NCBI GenBank assembly: GCA_017448905.1
Contig: JAFSKP010000035.1
Location: 1-55,586, forward strand
DNA length: 55,586 nucleotides
Source: Bacteroidales bacterium
GTDB lineage: Bacteria; Bacteroidota; Bacteroidia; Bacteroidales; P3
Direction of reading: 5' to 3'
Both the position numbers and the translations under genes were made by a program. This document shows positions 8,794-17,876 of this stretch, piece by piece (the stretch's first letter is position 1; every line of letters starts with the position of its first letter). The notes beneath the pieces are model-generated. The model worked only from the letters and a program-made list of their open reading frames with translations, searched no databases and was not told the DNA's origin.

Positions 8794-10047
8794 ATGAGTG
8801 ATAACACGCCACAAAAACAGCACCACAGTCTACTCTCGGTACTAAACCCATTCGAGGTGTTCCGCCACCATGAGACTGACCCCAACAAACATGATGGCAC
8901 ACCACGCCGCATCAAATTCACCACCAGCCGTAGCCTCGAGGCTCTCATCTTCCTCGTCTGCTTCTTCGCTTTCTTCGGCTTTCTGGCCTACAAGATGACG
9001 CTGCCCAACATGCTCAACACCTTCATGCAGACGGCTTACCACCTGCTGCTGGAGACAGTCTTCTACATTATGGCCATCTGCGTACTCATGGGCGCCATCT
9101 CGAAACTGCTCACCGAGTTCGGCGTGGTACGCCTGATGGAGAACATCCTGCGCCCGATGATGAAGCCTCTCTACAACTTGCCCGGTGTCGCAGCCCTCGG
9201 AGCCGTGATGACCTTCCTCAGCGACAACCCCGCCATCATTTCGCTAGCCAAGGACAACAACTTCGCCCGCTATTTCAAAAAATACCAGCTTGTCAGCCTC
9301 ACCAACTTCGGCACCGCCTTCGGCATGGGTCTTGTGGTGATAGCCTTCATGACCGGTCTTGGCTTCGGCAAAGGGGCCTTGGTTGGCCTTGCCGGCGCAG
9401 TCATAGGCAGCATCATCTCCACACGCCTCATGCAGCGCTTCACACTGAAGAGCTATCCCGAGATGGACAGCCCCGTGACCGAGGAGGAGGGTACCGAACA
9501 GAACATCTCGTTCAAGAGCGAGGGCAATGCTTTCCAGCGTTTCCTTAACGCTATGCTCGACGGCGGCAAGAGCGGTGTTGGCATCGGCGTGGCCATCATC
9601 CCCGGCGTGCTTTGCATCTCTACCATCGTCATGATGCTCACCTTCGGTCCTGCCGGTGCCAATGGCGAGTACACGGGCGTTGCCTACGAGGGCGTGCCTG
9701 TCATCACTTGGCTTGCCGACAAAATCAACATCGTGTTCTACTGGCTCTTCGGCTTCGAGAGCGGAGCCCTGGTGTCGTTCCCGATTACAGCGCTTGGCGC
9801 CGTGGGAGCAGCCATCGGTCTGGTACCCAAGTTCATTACCGACGGCATCATCACCAACAACGCCATAGCGGTCTTCACCGCCATGGGCATGTGCTGGAGC
9901 GGCTACCTGAGTACCCATACCGCCATGCTCGACAGCCTCGGCTATCGCAAGCTGATAGGCAAGGCCATCGGCGCCCACACCGTCGGAGGCCTCTGCGCCG
10001 GCATCGCCGCCCACTGGCTCTATGTGCTGCTTGCGATGATTTTCTAG
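8794..10047 (+). CDS. Nucleoside-recognition (Gate) domain membrane protein, CD0519/CD1768-like
   Basis: A 417-residue polytopic inner-membrane protein with about ten hydrophobic segments. It has two Gate-type regions: YHLLLETVFYIMAICVLMGA around residues 80-100, and a second half with GVLCISTIVMMLTFG. Conserved polar loops FLSDNPAIISLAKD and TNFGTAFGMG are visible. It resembles the CD0519/CD1768 family of nucleoside-recognition transporters. The substrate is unknown. An ATG at 8752 is also possible, only 1 bp after the porin stop, adding 14 residues; MSDNTPQ at 8794 looks like the more natural N-terminus. A 9-bp TCTAGA-type repeat begins at its TAG stop codon. Confidence 0.75.
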   Translation: MSDNTPQKQHHSLLSVLNPFEVFRHHETDPNKHDGTPRRIKFTTSRSLEALIFLVCFFAFFGFLAYKMTLPNMLNTFMQTAYHLLLETVFYIMAICVLMGAISKLLTEFGVVRLMENILRPMMKPLYNLPGVAALGAVMTFLSDNPAIISLAKDNNFARYFKKYQLVSLTNFGTAFGMGLVVIAFMTGLGFGKGALVGLAGAVIGSIISTRLMQRFTLKSYPEMDSPVTEEEGTEQNISFKSEGNAFQRFLNAMLDGGKSGVGIGVAIIPGVLCISTIVMMLTFGPAGANGEYTGVAYEGVPVITWLADKINIVFYWLFGFESGALVSFPITALGAVGAAIGLVPKFITDGIITNNAIAVFTAMGMCWSGYLSTHTAMLDSLGYRKLIGKAIGAHTVGGLCAGIAAHWLYVLLAMIF

Positions 10048-10107
10048 ATAACTGGAAGCTCTAGACCGTCTAGAAACTCTAGACAGTCTGGAAAATCCTG
10101 GAAAAAA
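10044..10107 (+). repeat. 9-bp tandem repeat, TCTAGA family (copy A1)
   Basis: About five imperfect units of consensus GANNGTCTA (GAAGCTCTA, GACCGTCTA, GAAACTCTA, GACAGTCTG, GAAAATCCTG) start exactly at the TAG stop codon of the gate transporter and run towards purE. Each junction forms the palindrome CTAGA/TCTAG. Confidence 0.85.
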
Positions 10108-10141
10108 ACTTATCTTTCAACTCTCATCTTTCAGCTTGACA

Positions 10142-10648
10142 ATGAGTCCAATAGTCAGCATCATCATGGGCAGCACCAGCGACCTGCCGGTCATGGAGAA
10201 AGCATGCCAGTTTTTTGAGGAGATGGAGATACCTTTCGAGGTTAATGCCCTCTCCGCACACCGCACACCCGACGCGGTGAGCGACTTCGCTCGCGGTGCC
10301 GCCGCTCGCGGCATCAAGGTCATCATCGCCGGCGCCGGCATGGCTGCCGCCCTGCCTGGCGTCATCGCCGCAGAGACACCACTGCCCGTCATCGGCGTAC
10401 CCATCAAAGGCTCCTGCCTCGAGGGTCTCGACGCCACCTTCGCCATCATGCAGATGCCTCCGGGAATCCCTGTGGCAACCGTCGCCATCAACGGTGCTCA
10501 GAATGCCGCCATCCTGGCCATGCAGATGCTCGCCCTCGGCGACGATGCCTTGATGCAGAAGCTCGTGACTTACAAGGCCGGCCTGAAAAAGAAGATCGTC
10601 AAGGCCAACGAGGAACTCTCAAAACTGGAATACAAGTTCAAGTGCTGA
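10142..10648 (+). CDS. purE: N5-carboxyaminoimidazole ribonucleotide mutase
   Basis: A 168-residue class I PurE. It converts N5-CAIR to CAIR in purine synthesis, in the cytosol as an octamer. The substrate-binding motifs IIMGSTSDLPVM (about 6-17), SAHRTPD (about 42-48) and AGAGMAAALPGVIAAETPLP (about 66-85) are intact, as is the GVPIKG loop. The ATG at 10142 is preferred over an in-frame TTG at 10136. A repeat-like leader (CTTTCAACTCTCATCTTTCAG) ends just upstream. It is followed 9 bp later by an unknown secreted protein. No other pur gene is adjacent. Confidence 0.95.
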   Translation: MSPIVSIIMGSTSDLPVMEKACQFFEEMEIPFEVNALSAHRTPDAVSDFARGAAARGIKVIIAGAGMAAALPGVIAAETPLPVIGVPIKGSCLEGLDATFAIMQMPPGIPVATVAINGAQNAAILAMQMLALGDDALMQKLVTYKAGLKKKIVKANEELSKLEYKFKC

Positions 10649-10657
10649 TAGCCGGTT

Positions 10658-11377
10658 ATGCGTCTTCCTCCGCTTGTTCTGTCACTTTGCCTGTGCATGT
10701 CACTCTCACTGGCGGCACAGCATAACAAGTCGTCGCTGCTACAGCCTTCATGTGAGAGCCTCAATTTGCGGGAGAAACCCTGTCGCGTGGTTGTCGTGCA
10801 ACGCTATGTGTCGGGGAACGACAATAACTATCAGGAGACCTATCTTTTCGACTCTTTGGGGTTGCTCGTCGAATACCGCAAACGTGGCTTCGGCGGTGAA
10901 AGGGTGACCTCGTACCCTCTGTCGGTTGAATCTCTCTCGCAGAACCGCCAATACCTGTTCGACTATGATGGCGATGTGTTGGAGATGCGACAGTTCGACC
11001 TGCGAGGGAGGCTTATAGCCTCAACCCATTGTATCTATGCCGTCGGAGGCAACCTCGCCCAGAGCATCGAGTATGCATACGATGCCGACAGTGGCATCGT
11101 GACCAGGCGTACTGTCTCGGACTATGACAAGCATGAACGCCTCGCAAAAGTAAGCCAATACTCTGCCGACGAGCTGCTGCTCTGGGAAGAAAAACGGAAA
11201 TATGACCGCCGTGGCAATATGGTACGCCGTGTGCAGACGTTCTATAATGACGGCAAAAAAGAGGTGACGGTCGAAAAGCGTCTTTACACTTTCGACCGTC
11301 ACGGCAACTGGACATCCTGCCTCTATTTGCTCAATGGCAAGACACTCTATTCTGTCGAGCGTGAGATATCTTATTAG
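10658..11377 (+). CDS. Unknown exported protein with YD/RHS-like repeats
   Basis: A 239-residue protein with an N-terminal signal peptide (MRLPPLVLSLCLCMSLSLAAQ). The mature part contains short repeated strand units with the pattern (Y/F)-D-x-x-G-x-(L/N): YLFDSLGLLVEY, LFDYDGDVLEMRQFDLRGRLIAS, KYDRRGNMVRR and TFDRHGNWTSC. These resemble the YD/RHS repeats or MORN-like hairpins seen in surface proteins, but no full family assignment is possible. It lies 9 bp after purE, yet a functional link is unlikely. It ends 14 bp before the convergent serS stop, with no clear terminator between them. Confidence 0.6.
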   Translation: MRLPPLVLSLCLCMSLSLAAQHNKSSLLQPSCESLNLREKPCRVVVVQRYVSGNDNNYQETYLFDSLGLLVEYRKRGFGGERVTSYPLSVESLSQNRQYLFDYDGDVLEMRQFDLRGRLIASTHCIYAVGGNLAQSIEYAYDADSGIVTRRTVSDYDKHERLAKVSQYSADELLLWEEKRKYDRRGNMVRRVQTFYNDGKKEVTVEKRLYTFDRHGNWTSCLYLLNGKTLYSVEREISY

Positions 11378-11391
11378 AGGCTGGCTGTGTG

Positions 11392-12666
11392 TTATGAGAT
11401 TTTGCTGAATCCCAGATAGGGATGCAGACATTCTGGCATCGTGATGCCGTCGGGAGTCTGGTTGTTCTCCAGGAGTGCAGCAACGATGCGGGGCAGGGCC
11501 AGGGCACTCCCGTTGAGGGTGTGTGCCAGACGCATCTTGCCGTCGGAGTCTTTGAAGCGCAGCTTCATGCGGTTGGCCTGGAATGCCTCGAAGTTGGAGA
11601 CTGAGCTGACCTCAAGCCAACGCTGTTGGGCGGCACTCCACACCTCAAAGTCGAAAGTCATGGCGGAAGTGAAGCTGATGTCGCCGCCGCAGAGCTTGAG
11701 GATGCGGTAGGGAAGACCCAGCTTGTCGAGCAGGCCGCCGACATGGAGCTTCATCTCTTCGAGACGCTCGTAGCTGCGGTCTGGGTGTTCGATGACCACA
11801 ATCTCCACTTTGCTGAACTCGTGCAGACGGTTCAGCCCACGCACGTCCTTGCCGTAGCTGCCAGCCTCGCGGCGGAAGCACTCGCTGTATCCCACATGCT
11901 TTATGGGGAACTGGTCCGGGGTGACAATAACGTCACGATAGATGTTGGTGATGGGTACCTCTGCCGTAGGTATCATGTAGAAACCGTCCAGAGGTATGGC
12001 GTACATCTGCCCCTCTTTGTCCGGGAGCTGACCGGTGCCAAGCCCTGAAGCCTCGTTGACCATCAGTGGCGGTTGTATCTCGACGTAGCCGGCATCGACG
12101 GCACTGTTGAGGAAGAAGTTGATGAGAGCGCGTTGCAGACGTGCCCCCTTTCCTTTGTATACAGGGAACCCGGCTCCCGTAATCTTGTTGCCGAGTTCGA
12201 AGTCGACGAGATTGTATTTGGCGCAGAGCTCCCAATGGGGCAGTGCGTCGCTGTCCAGATTGGGCATCGTTCCGAATCGTCCCACCTCGAGGTTGTCATC
12301 GGAGGTGCGCCCCTGCGGCACGCTGAGGTGTGGAGCATTGGGGAGCGAGATGAGTTTGGCGTTCAGCTCTTCGCTGGTGCTGCCCATCTCTTCGGCGAGT
12401 TGCTTCTCTTCTGCTTTCAGCTCGGCGGTACGGGCTTTCATGCTCTCGGCCTCGTCGCGGCGGCCTTGTTTGAAGAGGCTGCCAATCTCTTTGGCAAGGC
12501 TGTTCTGCTCGGCTTTGACGCTATCGCTGCGTTGCTGTAGTGCGCGTCGTTTTTCGTCGAGGGCTATAATCTCGTCGATGCGGTTCTCCACATCTGCCAC
12601 ATGTTTTATCTTGAGACGCTCTATGCACTCGTCACGGTTTTCCTTGATGTATTGAAGTTGAAGCAT
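11392..12666 (-). CDS. serS: Seryl-tRNA synthetase
   Basis: A 424-residue class II aminoacyl-tRNA synthetase that charges tRNA-Ser (and tRNA-Sec where present). The N-terminal coiled-coil arm (about residues 30-100, rich in K/E/A, RRALQQRSDSVKAEQNSLAKE) precedes the catalytic domain. Motif 2 is FRREAGSYG, and motif 3 is near the C-terminus with LNGSALALPRIVAALLENNQ. The ATG at 12666 (MLQLQYIKENRDE) is chosen because the longer frame runs through the terminator hairpin of the ferredoxin gene. Length is typical. Confidence 0.97.
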   Translation of the reverse strand: MLQLQYIKENRDECIERLKIKHVADVENRIDEIIALDEKRRALQQRSDSVKAEQNSLAKEIGSLFKQGRRDEAESMKARTAELKAEEKQLAEEMGSTSEELNAKLISLPNAPHLSVPQGRTSDDNLEVGRFGTMPNLDSDALPHWELCAKYNLVDFELGNKITGAGFPVYKGKGARLQRALINFFLNSAVDAGYVEIQPPLMVNEASGLGTGQLPDKEGQMYAIPLDGFYMIPTAEVPITNIYRDVIVTPDQFPIKHVGYSECFRREAGSYGKDVRGLNRLHEFSKVEIVVIEHPDRSYERLEEMKLHVGGLLDKLGLPYRILKLCGGDISFTSAMTFDFEVWSAAQQRWLEVSSVSNFEAFQANRMKLRFKDSDGKMRLAHTLNGSALALPRIVAALLENNQTPDGITMPECLHPYLGFSKIS

Positions 12667-12697
12667 TGGTATGAAAAAAAGTGGTTCGAAAAAATTG

Positions 12698-12735
12698 AAG
12701 AAAGGATGCCTCGCTTCGGCTGGGCATCCTTTCTT
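12698..12735 (-). terminator. Terminator of the ferredoxin gene
   Basis: A 13-bp stem (AAGAAAGGATGCC / GGCATCCTTTCTT) with an 11-12 nt GC-rich loop lies 36 bp downstream of the ferredoxin stop and before serS. The A and T flanks allow termination on the minus strand. Confidence 0.85.
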
Positions 12736-12770
12736 ATTATCTGCGGACGTGCTGTCCGAGCCATTGGCTG

Positions 12771-12938
12771 TTAGCCTTCGACGATGGCGCCGGTGGGGCA
12801 AGCGTCTGCGCAGGTGCCGCAGCTAACGCAAGCGTTCTCGTCAATCTTGTAGATGTCGCCCTCGGAGATAGCTCCAACGGGGCATTCGCTAGCGCAAGTG
12901 CCACAGGCAACGCAAGTGTCGGTGATTTTGTAAGCCAT
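12771..12938 (-). CDS. 2x[4Fe-4S] ferredoxin
   Basis: A 55-residue bacterial clostridial-type ferredoxin. Two canonical cluster motifs are seen: CVACGTCASECP (about 9-20) and CVSCGTCADACP (about 38-49), each CxxCxxCxxxCP. The start is MAYKITDTC from the ATG at 12938. It carries low-potential electrons in the cytosol and is a plausible partner for the bifurcating hydrogenase encoded at 48-53 kb, though other oxidoreductases could use it too. It has its own good promoter (12996-13025) and terminator (12698-12735), so it is an independent unit, as expected for an abundant electron carrier. Confidence 0.95.
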   Translation of the reverse strand: MAYKITDTCVACGTCASECPVGAISEGDIYKIDENACVSCGTCADACPTGAIVEG

Positions 12939-12995
12939 TTGTTTTTAGTTTTTTAAGGTTGATAATGCTTTATGGATAATGGATTAATTGTTTTG

Positions 12996-13025
12996 CAAAA
13001 ATACATAAAAAAAATAATATGACAA
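12996..13025 (-). promoter_or_regulatory. Bacteroidota promoter of the ferredoxin gene
   Basis: On the minus strand TTG (13023-13025), a 19-bp spacer and TATTTTTG (12996-13003). It lies 58 nt before the ferredoxin ATG and matches the consensus at both boxes. Confidence 0.75.
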
Positions 13026-13075
13026 TTATTTTTTTCTTTTTGCTTCGAATGCGCTTCTTGAATGACGCCAGTGGC

Positions 13076-14341
13076 TCACTCCTTGCTGACGCTCTTCATC
13101 CCCACCAGGCGGTCGTAGCGTGCTCCAGGGGGATGGAAGTATACCATGACGGTGTATTCGTTGGTCATCTCGTAATGGTCGCCTTCGATACGTGAGGTCT
13201 GTCCGGCACTCTCGCCGCCGGGAAGGAAGAGTAGCTGGTAGGAATAGTAGCCTTGTTTGAGGAGCATGCGTTTTGTGTAGGCGTGGTAGCGGCCGTTCCA
13301 TTCCATGCGGCTGTCGTCGCCAAGGCTCCAGTCGGTGACCTGCCCTACGATGTGGACTGAGCCGTCGAGCCAGGGCTTCTCGACGGGAAGGCTGAAGTTC
13401 ACCCACACGTAGTCTGCTTCGATATGTGGGTTCTGCCTGTCCCGGATGTTGGTCTTCATGCCCCCGTTCAGGCTGTTGTATTGTGTGTATGCTTTCCTCG
13501 CTTTGACTTCGTCGGGTTGCAGGAATGCGAAGATGAGGCCTCCCATCATCTCGATGCGCTGCACGTGGTACATGGTGGCACGCAGGTTGCTGATGTCGAA
13601 ATAGCGGAAGTGGTTCCCCCCGGGGAAGACGTTCTCCGGCTGCCATTGGTACAGGATTGAGCTGCCGCTATAGCTGCTCATGGCCATTATGCGCGTCAGG
13701 TCGTTTCTACGGTTTTGGCACAAGGTCACTGTATAGTGGTCGGCTTGCATGGTCAGGAACTTCCCTTTGCGTGGGGTCACCGATAGGCTTACCTCCTGGT
13801 CGCTGGCAAGGTGGCCTGTGGCCCCGCGAGGGCGGTCGATGGCAATGTCGATGTCGGCGCCATCCTCGACGACATAAAAGCGGCGGCTGAGGATTACGCT
13901 GTCGGGGGCCTCTTCGGGGAACACCTCCAACTCGTAGTTGCCCGAGGCGATGAAGAAGCCGTAAGCATTGGGCAGCTGCTGGTAGTAGTTGGTATAGTCG
14001 ATGAGCGTGGTGAACGATGACTGGATGCCGTCGATGGCACCCTCGGCGGGACCGCTGAAGAACTCCGAAGGGTCAAGCCCGTCGGGCTGCCCGTCGCGGG
14101 TCAGGTGCACGATGCGGTAACGAAGGTTCTGGGCTGTCGGCGAGAGGATGTCGAAGCGAAGCAGCAGCTGCTCGGACGGCATGCCTACCTCTCCGACATG
14201 TATGACGGGCATGGCGAGTTCGTTGCCGACGGGGGCGAGGTAGACGCTTTTGACGGCTCCGGCCCACTCGTCGTCCTGTGCTGCTATGGTGGCTCCTTTC
14301 AGGCAGAGCAGGAAGAGTAGTATGGCGACGCGGCTTTTCAT
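13076..14341 (-). CDS. Type IX secretion system plug-type protein (DUF5103)
   Basis: A 421-residue exported protein with signal peptide MKSRVAILLFLLCLKGATIAAQ from the ATG at 14341; the longer frame lies in the upstream gene's region. The N-terminal Ig-like half has LLLRFDILSPTAQNLRYRIVH and a later NAYGFFIASGNYELEVF segment, characteristic of DUF5103. This family includes the Plug protein that closes the lateral gate of the SprA translocon in T9SS. The C-terminal part (YSYQLLFLP ... GDHYEMTNEYTVMVYFHPPGARYDRLVG) is also family-typical. It forms a minus-strand pair with the beta-barrel gene (10 bp gap). It fits the T9SS genes at 30-37 kb. Confidence 0.85.
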   Translation of the reverse strand: MKSRVAILLFLLCLKGATIAAQDDEWAGAVKSVYLAPVGNELAMPVIHVGEVGMPSEQLLLRFDILSPTAQNLRYRIVHLTRDGQPDGLDPSEFFSGPAEGAIDGIQSSFTTLIDYTNYYQQLPNAYGFFIASGNYELEVFPEEAPDSVILSRRFYVVEDGADIDIAIDRPRGATGHLASDQEVSLSVTPRKGKFLTMQADHYTVTLCQNRRNDLTRIMAMSSYSGSSILYQWQPENVFPGGNHFRYFDISNLRATMYHVQRIEMMGGLIFAFLQPDEVKARKAYTQYNSLNGGMKTNIRDRQNPHIEADYVWVNFSLPVEKPWLDGSVHIVGQVTDWSLGDDSRMEWNGRYHAYTKRMLLKQGYYSYQLLFLPGGESAGQTSRIEGDHYEMTNEYTVMVYFHPPGARYDRLVGMKSVSKE

Positions 14342-14351
14342 GGTCGTTGCA

Positions 14352-15029
14352 TTATCTGAACCGGCGGCCAAAGGCAATCACGGCTTTGAAGGGACGGACG
14401 TAGAGGCGGTGGGAGTCGGCATTGAGCATGTCGGTGATACCGTACCTGACATCAACTTGTACGAACCATGCCGACGGAAGCTCGTAGGCCGTAAAGAAGA
14501 GCAGACCTGCACCCAGGTCGCCCATGGCGAAGGTGGGCTGCTCGGTATAAGGGTCGGAGGCTGTGGTCCGCGAATAGGGATTGGTGAGGTTGTCGCTGCC
14601 GTAGAGGGTGCTGGCGAGGACGAAATGCGAGTAGGGCCCTGCTGCAACATTCAGACTCCCCTTGTGCAGAGGGTGTGTGTATTCCAATGCCATGGCCATC
14701 TCGATGGCAAAGGTGAAGAGATGTCCGTCGTCGTCGCCTTTGTAGAGGTTGACATGTTCCATGCCGGCCGAGGGGATGAAGCGGATTGCCCAAGGCTCGG
14801 AGATATGGTAGTCGAGAAACAGCCCTAACTCGGCCCCAAGACCGGGTCTTGACCTGTCGGGCGAGCCTGTCGTCGACTCGAGGTTGAGGCTGTAGTTGAG
14901 GATGTTGGGACCTGTCACGAATCCCCAGGTTGTATGTTGGCGGAAGTCGTCGAGGCTGTCGCTTGCCTCTTGTGCTGCTGCACAGAGGCACGACGACAAC
15001 AGGAACAGTATGATGATTTTTTTTCGCAT
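14352..15029 (-). CDS. Outer-membrane beta-barrel protein upstream of the T9SS plug gene
   Basis: A 225-residue protein with signal peptide MRKKIIILFLLSSCLCAAAQ. Its beta-strand pattern (TTWGFVTGPNILNYSLNLES, GLGAELGLFLDYHISEPWAIRFIPS, AWFVQVDVRYGITDML) and terminal AVIAFGRRFR resemble PorT/OmpA-like eight-stranded barrels. A PorT-like role in T9SS is possible because it is immediately upstream of the DUF5103 gene, but the sequence is too divergent to assert it. The start is ATG. Upstream lies a 111-bp gap with short repeats (TAAACTATAAACTTTGATCTTTAAG) before the DUF5686 gene end. Confidence 0.65.
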   Translation of the reverse strand: MRKKIIILFLLSSCLCAAAQEASDSLDDFRQHTTWGFVTGPNILNYSLNLESTTGSPDRSRPGLGAELGLFLDYHISEPWAIRFIPSAGMEHVNLYKGDDDGHLFTFAIEMAMALEYTHPLHKGSLNVAAGPYSHFVLASTLYGSDNLTNPYSRTTASDPYTEQPTFAMGDLGAGLLFFTAYELPSAWFVQVDVRYGITDMLNADSHRLYVRPFKAVIAFGRRFR

Positions 15030-15140
15030 ATCTTTGTTAGTAACGTTAAGATAACAAGTTATGATGATATTTATGGTTATTTCGCTGATAATGAGCGAGA
15101 GAAATACTTTAAACTATAAACTTTGATCTTTAAGCTTTTC

Positions 15141-17798
15141 TTACAGTGTGAATTTGAAGTCTATCTTGATAAAGCTTTTCTCTTTCCATGTCATGCCGTC
15201 ATTGTACGAGATGCGGCGGAAATAGTCGATGCGTATGAATTTGAAGATGTTTTCGATACCTATGTTGAATTCCATATAGGGGTCTTTGCCCAGTGGTGTC
15301 ACGCCGTCAGGCATACGGAAGAGCCCCACGTTATGTGTGGCAGGGTCCTCGTCCAGGATGGTGTTGTTGCGTGCCGAGAGTCCGCCGTATATCATGTTGA
15401 AACCGACGATCTCGCGCAGCCTTAATTGATTGATGAGCGGTATATGGTTGAGTATCCAGCCCTTAAGGTGATATGACGCGAAGAATGCGACGTATTGGTC
15501 TACCACGAATTCCATGGGACGCATGGTGTTGAAAGTGTTTTCAGTGACATAGAGACCGTCGTTGGCGCTGGGGAAGGTGAGGCGTGTGTAAGGGGCGCGA
15601 CCCCACACCATGCCCGACTGTAGGCGGGTGTCGATGTGACCGAATGAACCGAGCCAGAAGCGCTTGTCGGACAGGAAGTCGGTACGCTGGAATCGCAGTC
15701 CTACGTCGAGAATCGCAACGCGGTGTGAGATGCTGATTGCCGGGGCATCGCGGAGTAGAGAGAATCCTCCGGAGTTGCCGGGCCTTCGGTTCTCAGGACT
15801 CAGGTCGGGACGGAAAGAGAGGCTTCCCATCCACTCGGCTTCGCGGAAGTCGCGGAGGTCCTTGAGACTTCCGTCGTTCTGGTATTGCTGGTAGTTGAGT
15901 GTGCCGGCGAGTTCGTATTTGCGTGCTGCAAGCCAGGTGTCGAAACTTATGTTGTTGCGCCACTGGCGGCTGTAGCGTGCTGCGGACTGCAGCACGTACT
16001 GGACGCTGTGGGGTCGGTCGTTCGAACTCCAGATGTTGTCGCGCGTGAACCTGCCGAGTCCCTGTCCGGGTGCCTCCAGCTCGTACGAGGCCATGAGACT
16101 CATCTGGTTGAGTCGCCCGTCGTAGGAGTGCTTGCTCTTGTCGTTGAACGAGTGCTTGTAGGTGGCGTTGAATTTGGGACGCTTGTCGCGGAAACCGTAG
16201 GCCGCATAGCCTTCGAGGAAGTTGCGTTGGTTGAGTGCCGCCGTCGTCATGCCGCCAAGGCGGACACGCCACCCCTCCTCGTGGTTGTAGCTCACCATGT
16301 TGAATATCGGCCCTATGTCGAACTTGCTTTCGCCACGCACCGACGAGGTGGGGATATAGCCGGCGAGGTACAGGTTGGCGGCTTTCTTGATGAATTGGAA
16401 CTCGGGGAAGCGAGCCAGCTCGTAGCGCAGGCTGTCGGTGAGGGTCTCCTTGGGGGTGAGCGTTATTGGGCGTTCGCGGTTCCATTGGCTCCGCACCCAT
16501 TTGGTATTCGGTAGCGTCACGGTATGGACGAAACGAGCGAAGAGGCTGTCGGGCAGCATCTCGGCCTGGGGCGAGATGTCGTGGCCGAAATAGATGCGTA
16601 CCTGGTGGACATACATCTCCTGCAGCTTGCGGTGTATATACATGCGGCCGTAGGCATCGCAGCGGTCGGGAAGATAGCGTGGCACGGCGGCGTTCTGCTG
16701 GGCGTAGTCTGACGAGTGGGGCTTCATGAATACCGAATCCCGTTCGGTAGCACGTCGGTAGCTCTGCACGATGGTGAGGTCGCGCACGAAATTGAGGTTC
16801 ACGTTCTTCGACACCGTCATGTTGTAGTTGACGACGGCGTAGCTGCCGTCGAGGGCTACGTACATCTGTCCCGTGAAGCCGTAGCTGTGCACGTTGGAGG
16901 GCACGAAGGAAAGCTCCACGCAGCGTACACCCAGCATTTCGACGGTGTCGGTGATGAAGAAGCGGTAGAACGTGGTGCCGATGGTGGTATTCAAAGGACT
17001 TGTGAAGTGGTTGAGCATCAGCTCTATGTCGTTGTCATAGATGTCTATTGGGGCGAACATGGAGTTGAGACTCTGCTCTATGCCTTCGACATCGAGAGCC
17101 TGGTCTACACCCTCCGCACGTTTGGCAGTGATGAGGGTGCGGTCTTGTTTGGGCTTGATGCGATGCGACTGCTCCATCATTTTCTCACGCATCGATATCG
17201 TGAGGATTGGGGTGGCGTCGAAGGGGGTCTCGTCGATGTATTTCTCGAGAAAGCGGAATTTGCGCCATATCCGCTTGTTCTCAAAGTCGGGATAGAAGTC
17301 GTCGAGGGCTATGGTCGTCTTCTCGTAGGCACGCCGGCGGAATTGGTCGAGTCCCTGCACCCGGTTCTGGCTCTTATGCTCTATGACGTTCTCGGCCAGC
17401 TCCACGGCCGGGTTGTTCCGGCGGCGATAGCGGCTGCGCTTGGTTTTTTTCGCCGTTATCTCTACGGTTTTCATGAGGTTGGCTTTGGGAGTCATTGCCA
17501 CCTTGGCATTGCGTTTGACCGTGCCGGCTTTTATGCCGATGACTAGGGGCTGGTAGCCCATCATCTGAAACCGTACGGAGTCGTGCCCTTCAGTGCTGGA
17601 GATGTAGAATTTGCCGTTGAGGTCGGTGGTGGTGCCTATGGTGGTGCCGACAAAGCCTACCTGCACGAAAGGTAGTACTTCGCCAGTCTGCGCGTCGACC
17701 ACTTTGCCGCCGTAACCTGTGGTACGCTGCTGGGCGACAACAGGAAAGAGAACTGTAGATAGTAACAGTAGGGTGAGAACCTTCAATAACTTGTCCAT
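15141..17798 (-). CDS. DUF5686 family outer-membrane protein with carboxypeptidase-regulatory-like domain (copy 1)
   Basis: An 885-residue protein. Its signal peptide (MDKLLKVLTLLLLSTVLFPVVAQ) is followed by a CarboxypepD_reg-like domain (about 30-110, GGKVVDAQTGEVLPFVQVGF and TTDLNGKFYIS). A basic linker (KKTKRSRYRRRNNPAVELAENVI) leads into the large DUF5686 region that ends in beta-strands with a terminal aromatic/basic stretch (IKIDFKFTL). The family resembles TonB-dependent receptors but lacks a plug and has no assigned substrate. It is a clear paralogue of the gene at 19691-22309: the two share the PFVQVGFVGTTIGT, RYRR(R)NPAVELA and GGMTTAALNQ/SR(N)F motifs and the same C-terminal arrangement. 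Its start is an ATG. Confidence 0.85.
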   Translation of the reverse strand: MDKLLKVLTLLLLSTVLFPVVAQQRTTGYGGKVVDAQTGEVLPFVQVGFVGTTIGTTTDLNGKFYISSTEGHDSVRFQMMGYQPLVIGIKAGTVKRNAKVAMTPKANLMKTVEITAKKTKRSRYRRRNNPAVELAENVIEHKSQNRVQGLDQFRRRAYEKTTIALDDFYPDFENKRIWRKFRFLEKYIDETPFDATPILTISMREKMMEQSHRIKPKQDRTLITAKRAEGVDQALDVEGIEQSLNSMFAPIDIYDNDIELMLNHFTSPLNTTIGTTFYRFFITDTVEMLGVRCVELSFVPSNVHSYGFTGQMYVALDGSYAVVNYNMTVSKNVNLNFVRDLTIVQSYRRATERDSVFMKPHSSDYAQQNAAVPRYLPDRCDAYGRMYIHRKLQEMYVHQVRIYFGHDISPQAEMLPDSLFARFVHTVTLPNTKWVRSQWNRERPITLTPKETLTDSLRYELARFPEFQFIKKAANLYLAGYIPTSSVRGESKFDIGPIFNMVSYNHEEGWRVRLGGMTTAALNQRNFLEGYAAYGFRDKRPKFNATYKHSFNDKSKHSYDGRLNQMSLMASYELEAPGQGLGRFTRDNIWSSNDRPHSVQYVLQSAARYSRQWRNNISFDTWLAARKYELAGTLNYQQYQNDGSLKDLRDFREAEWMGSLSFRPDLSPENRRPGNSGGFSLLRDAPAISISHRVAILDVGLRFQRTDFLSDKRFWLGSFGHIDTRLQSGMVWGRAPYTRLTFPSANDGLYVTENTFNTMRPMEFVVDQYVAFFASYHLKGWILNHIPLINQLRLREIVGFNMIYGGLSARNNTILDEDPATHNVGLFRMPDGVTPLGKDPYMEFNIGIENIFKFIRIDYFRRISYNDGMTWKEKSFIKIDFKFTL

Positions 17799-17876
17799 AA
17801 TGCTTTCTACAACGACATTTCACTTATTTTATTGCAATGGACACAATAATAGTTTCGGAATAGCGTTTTTCCCCCA

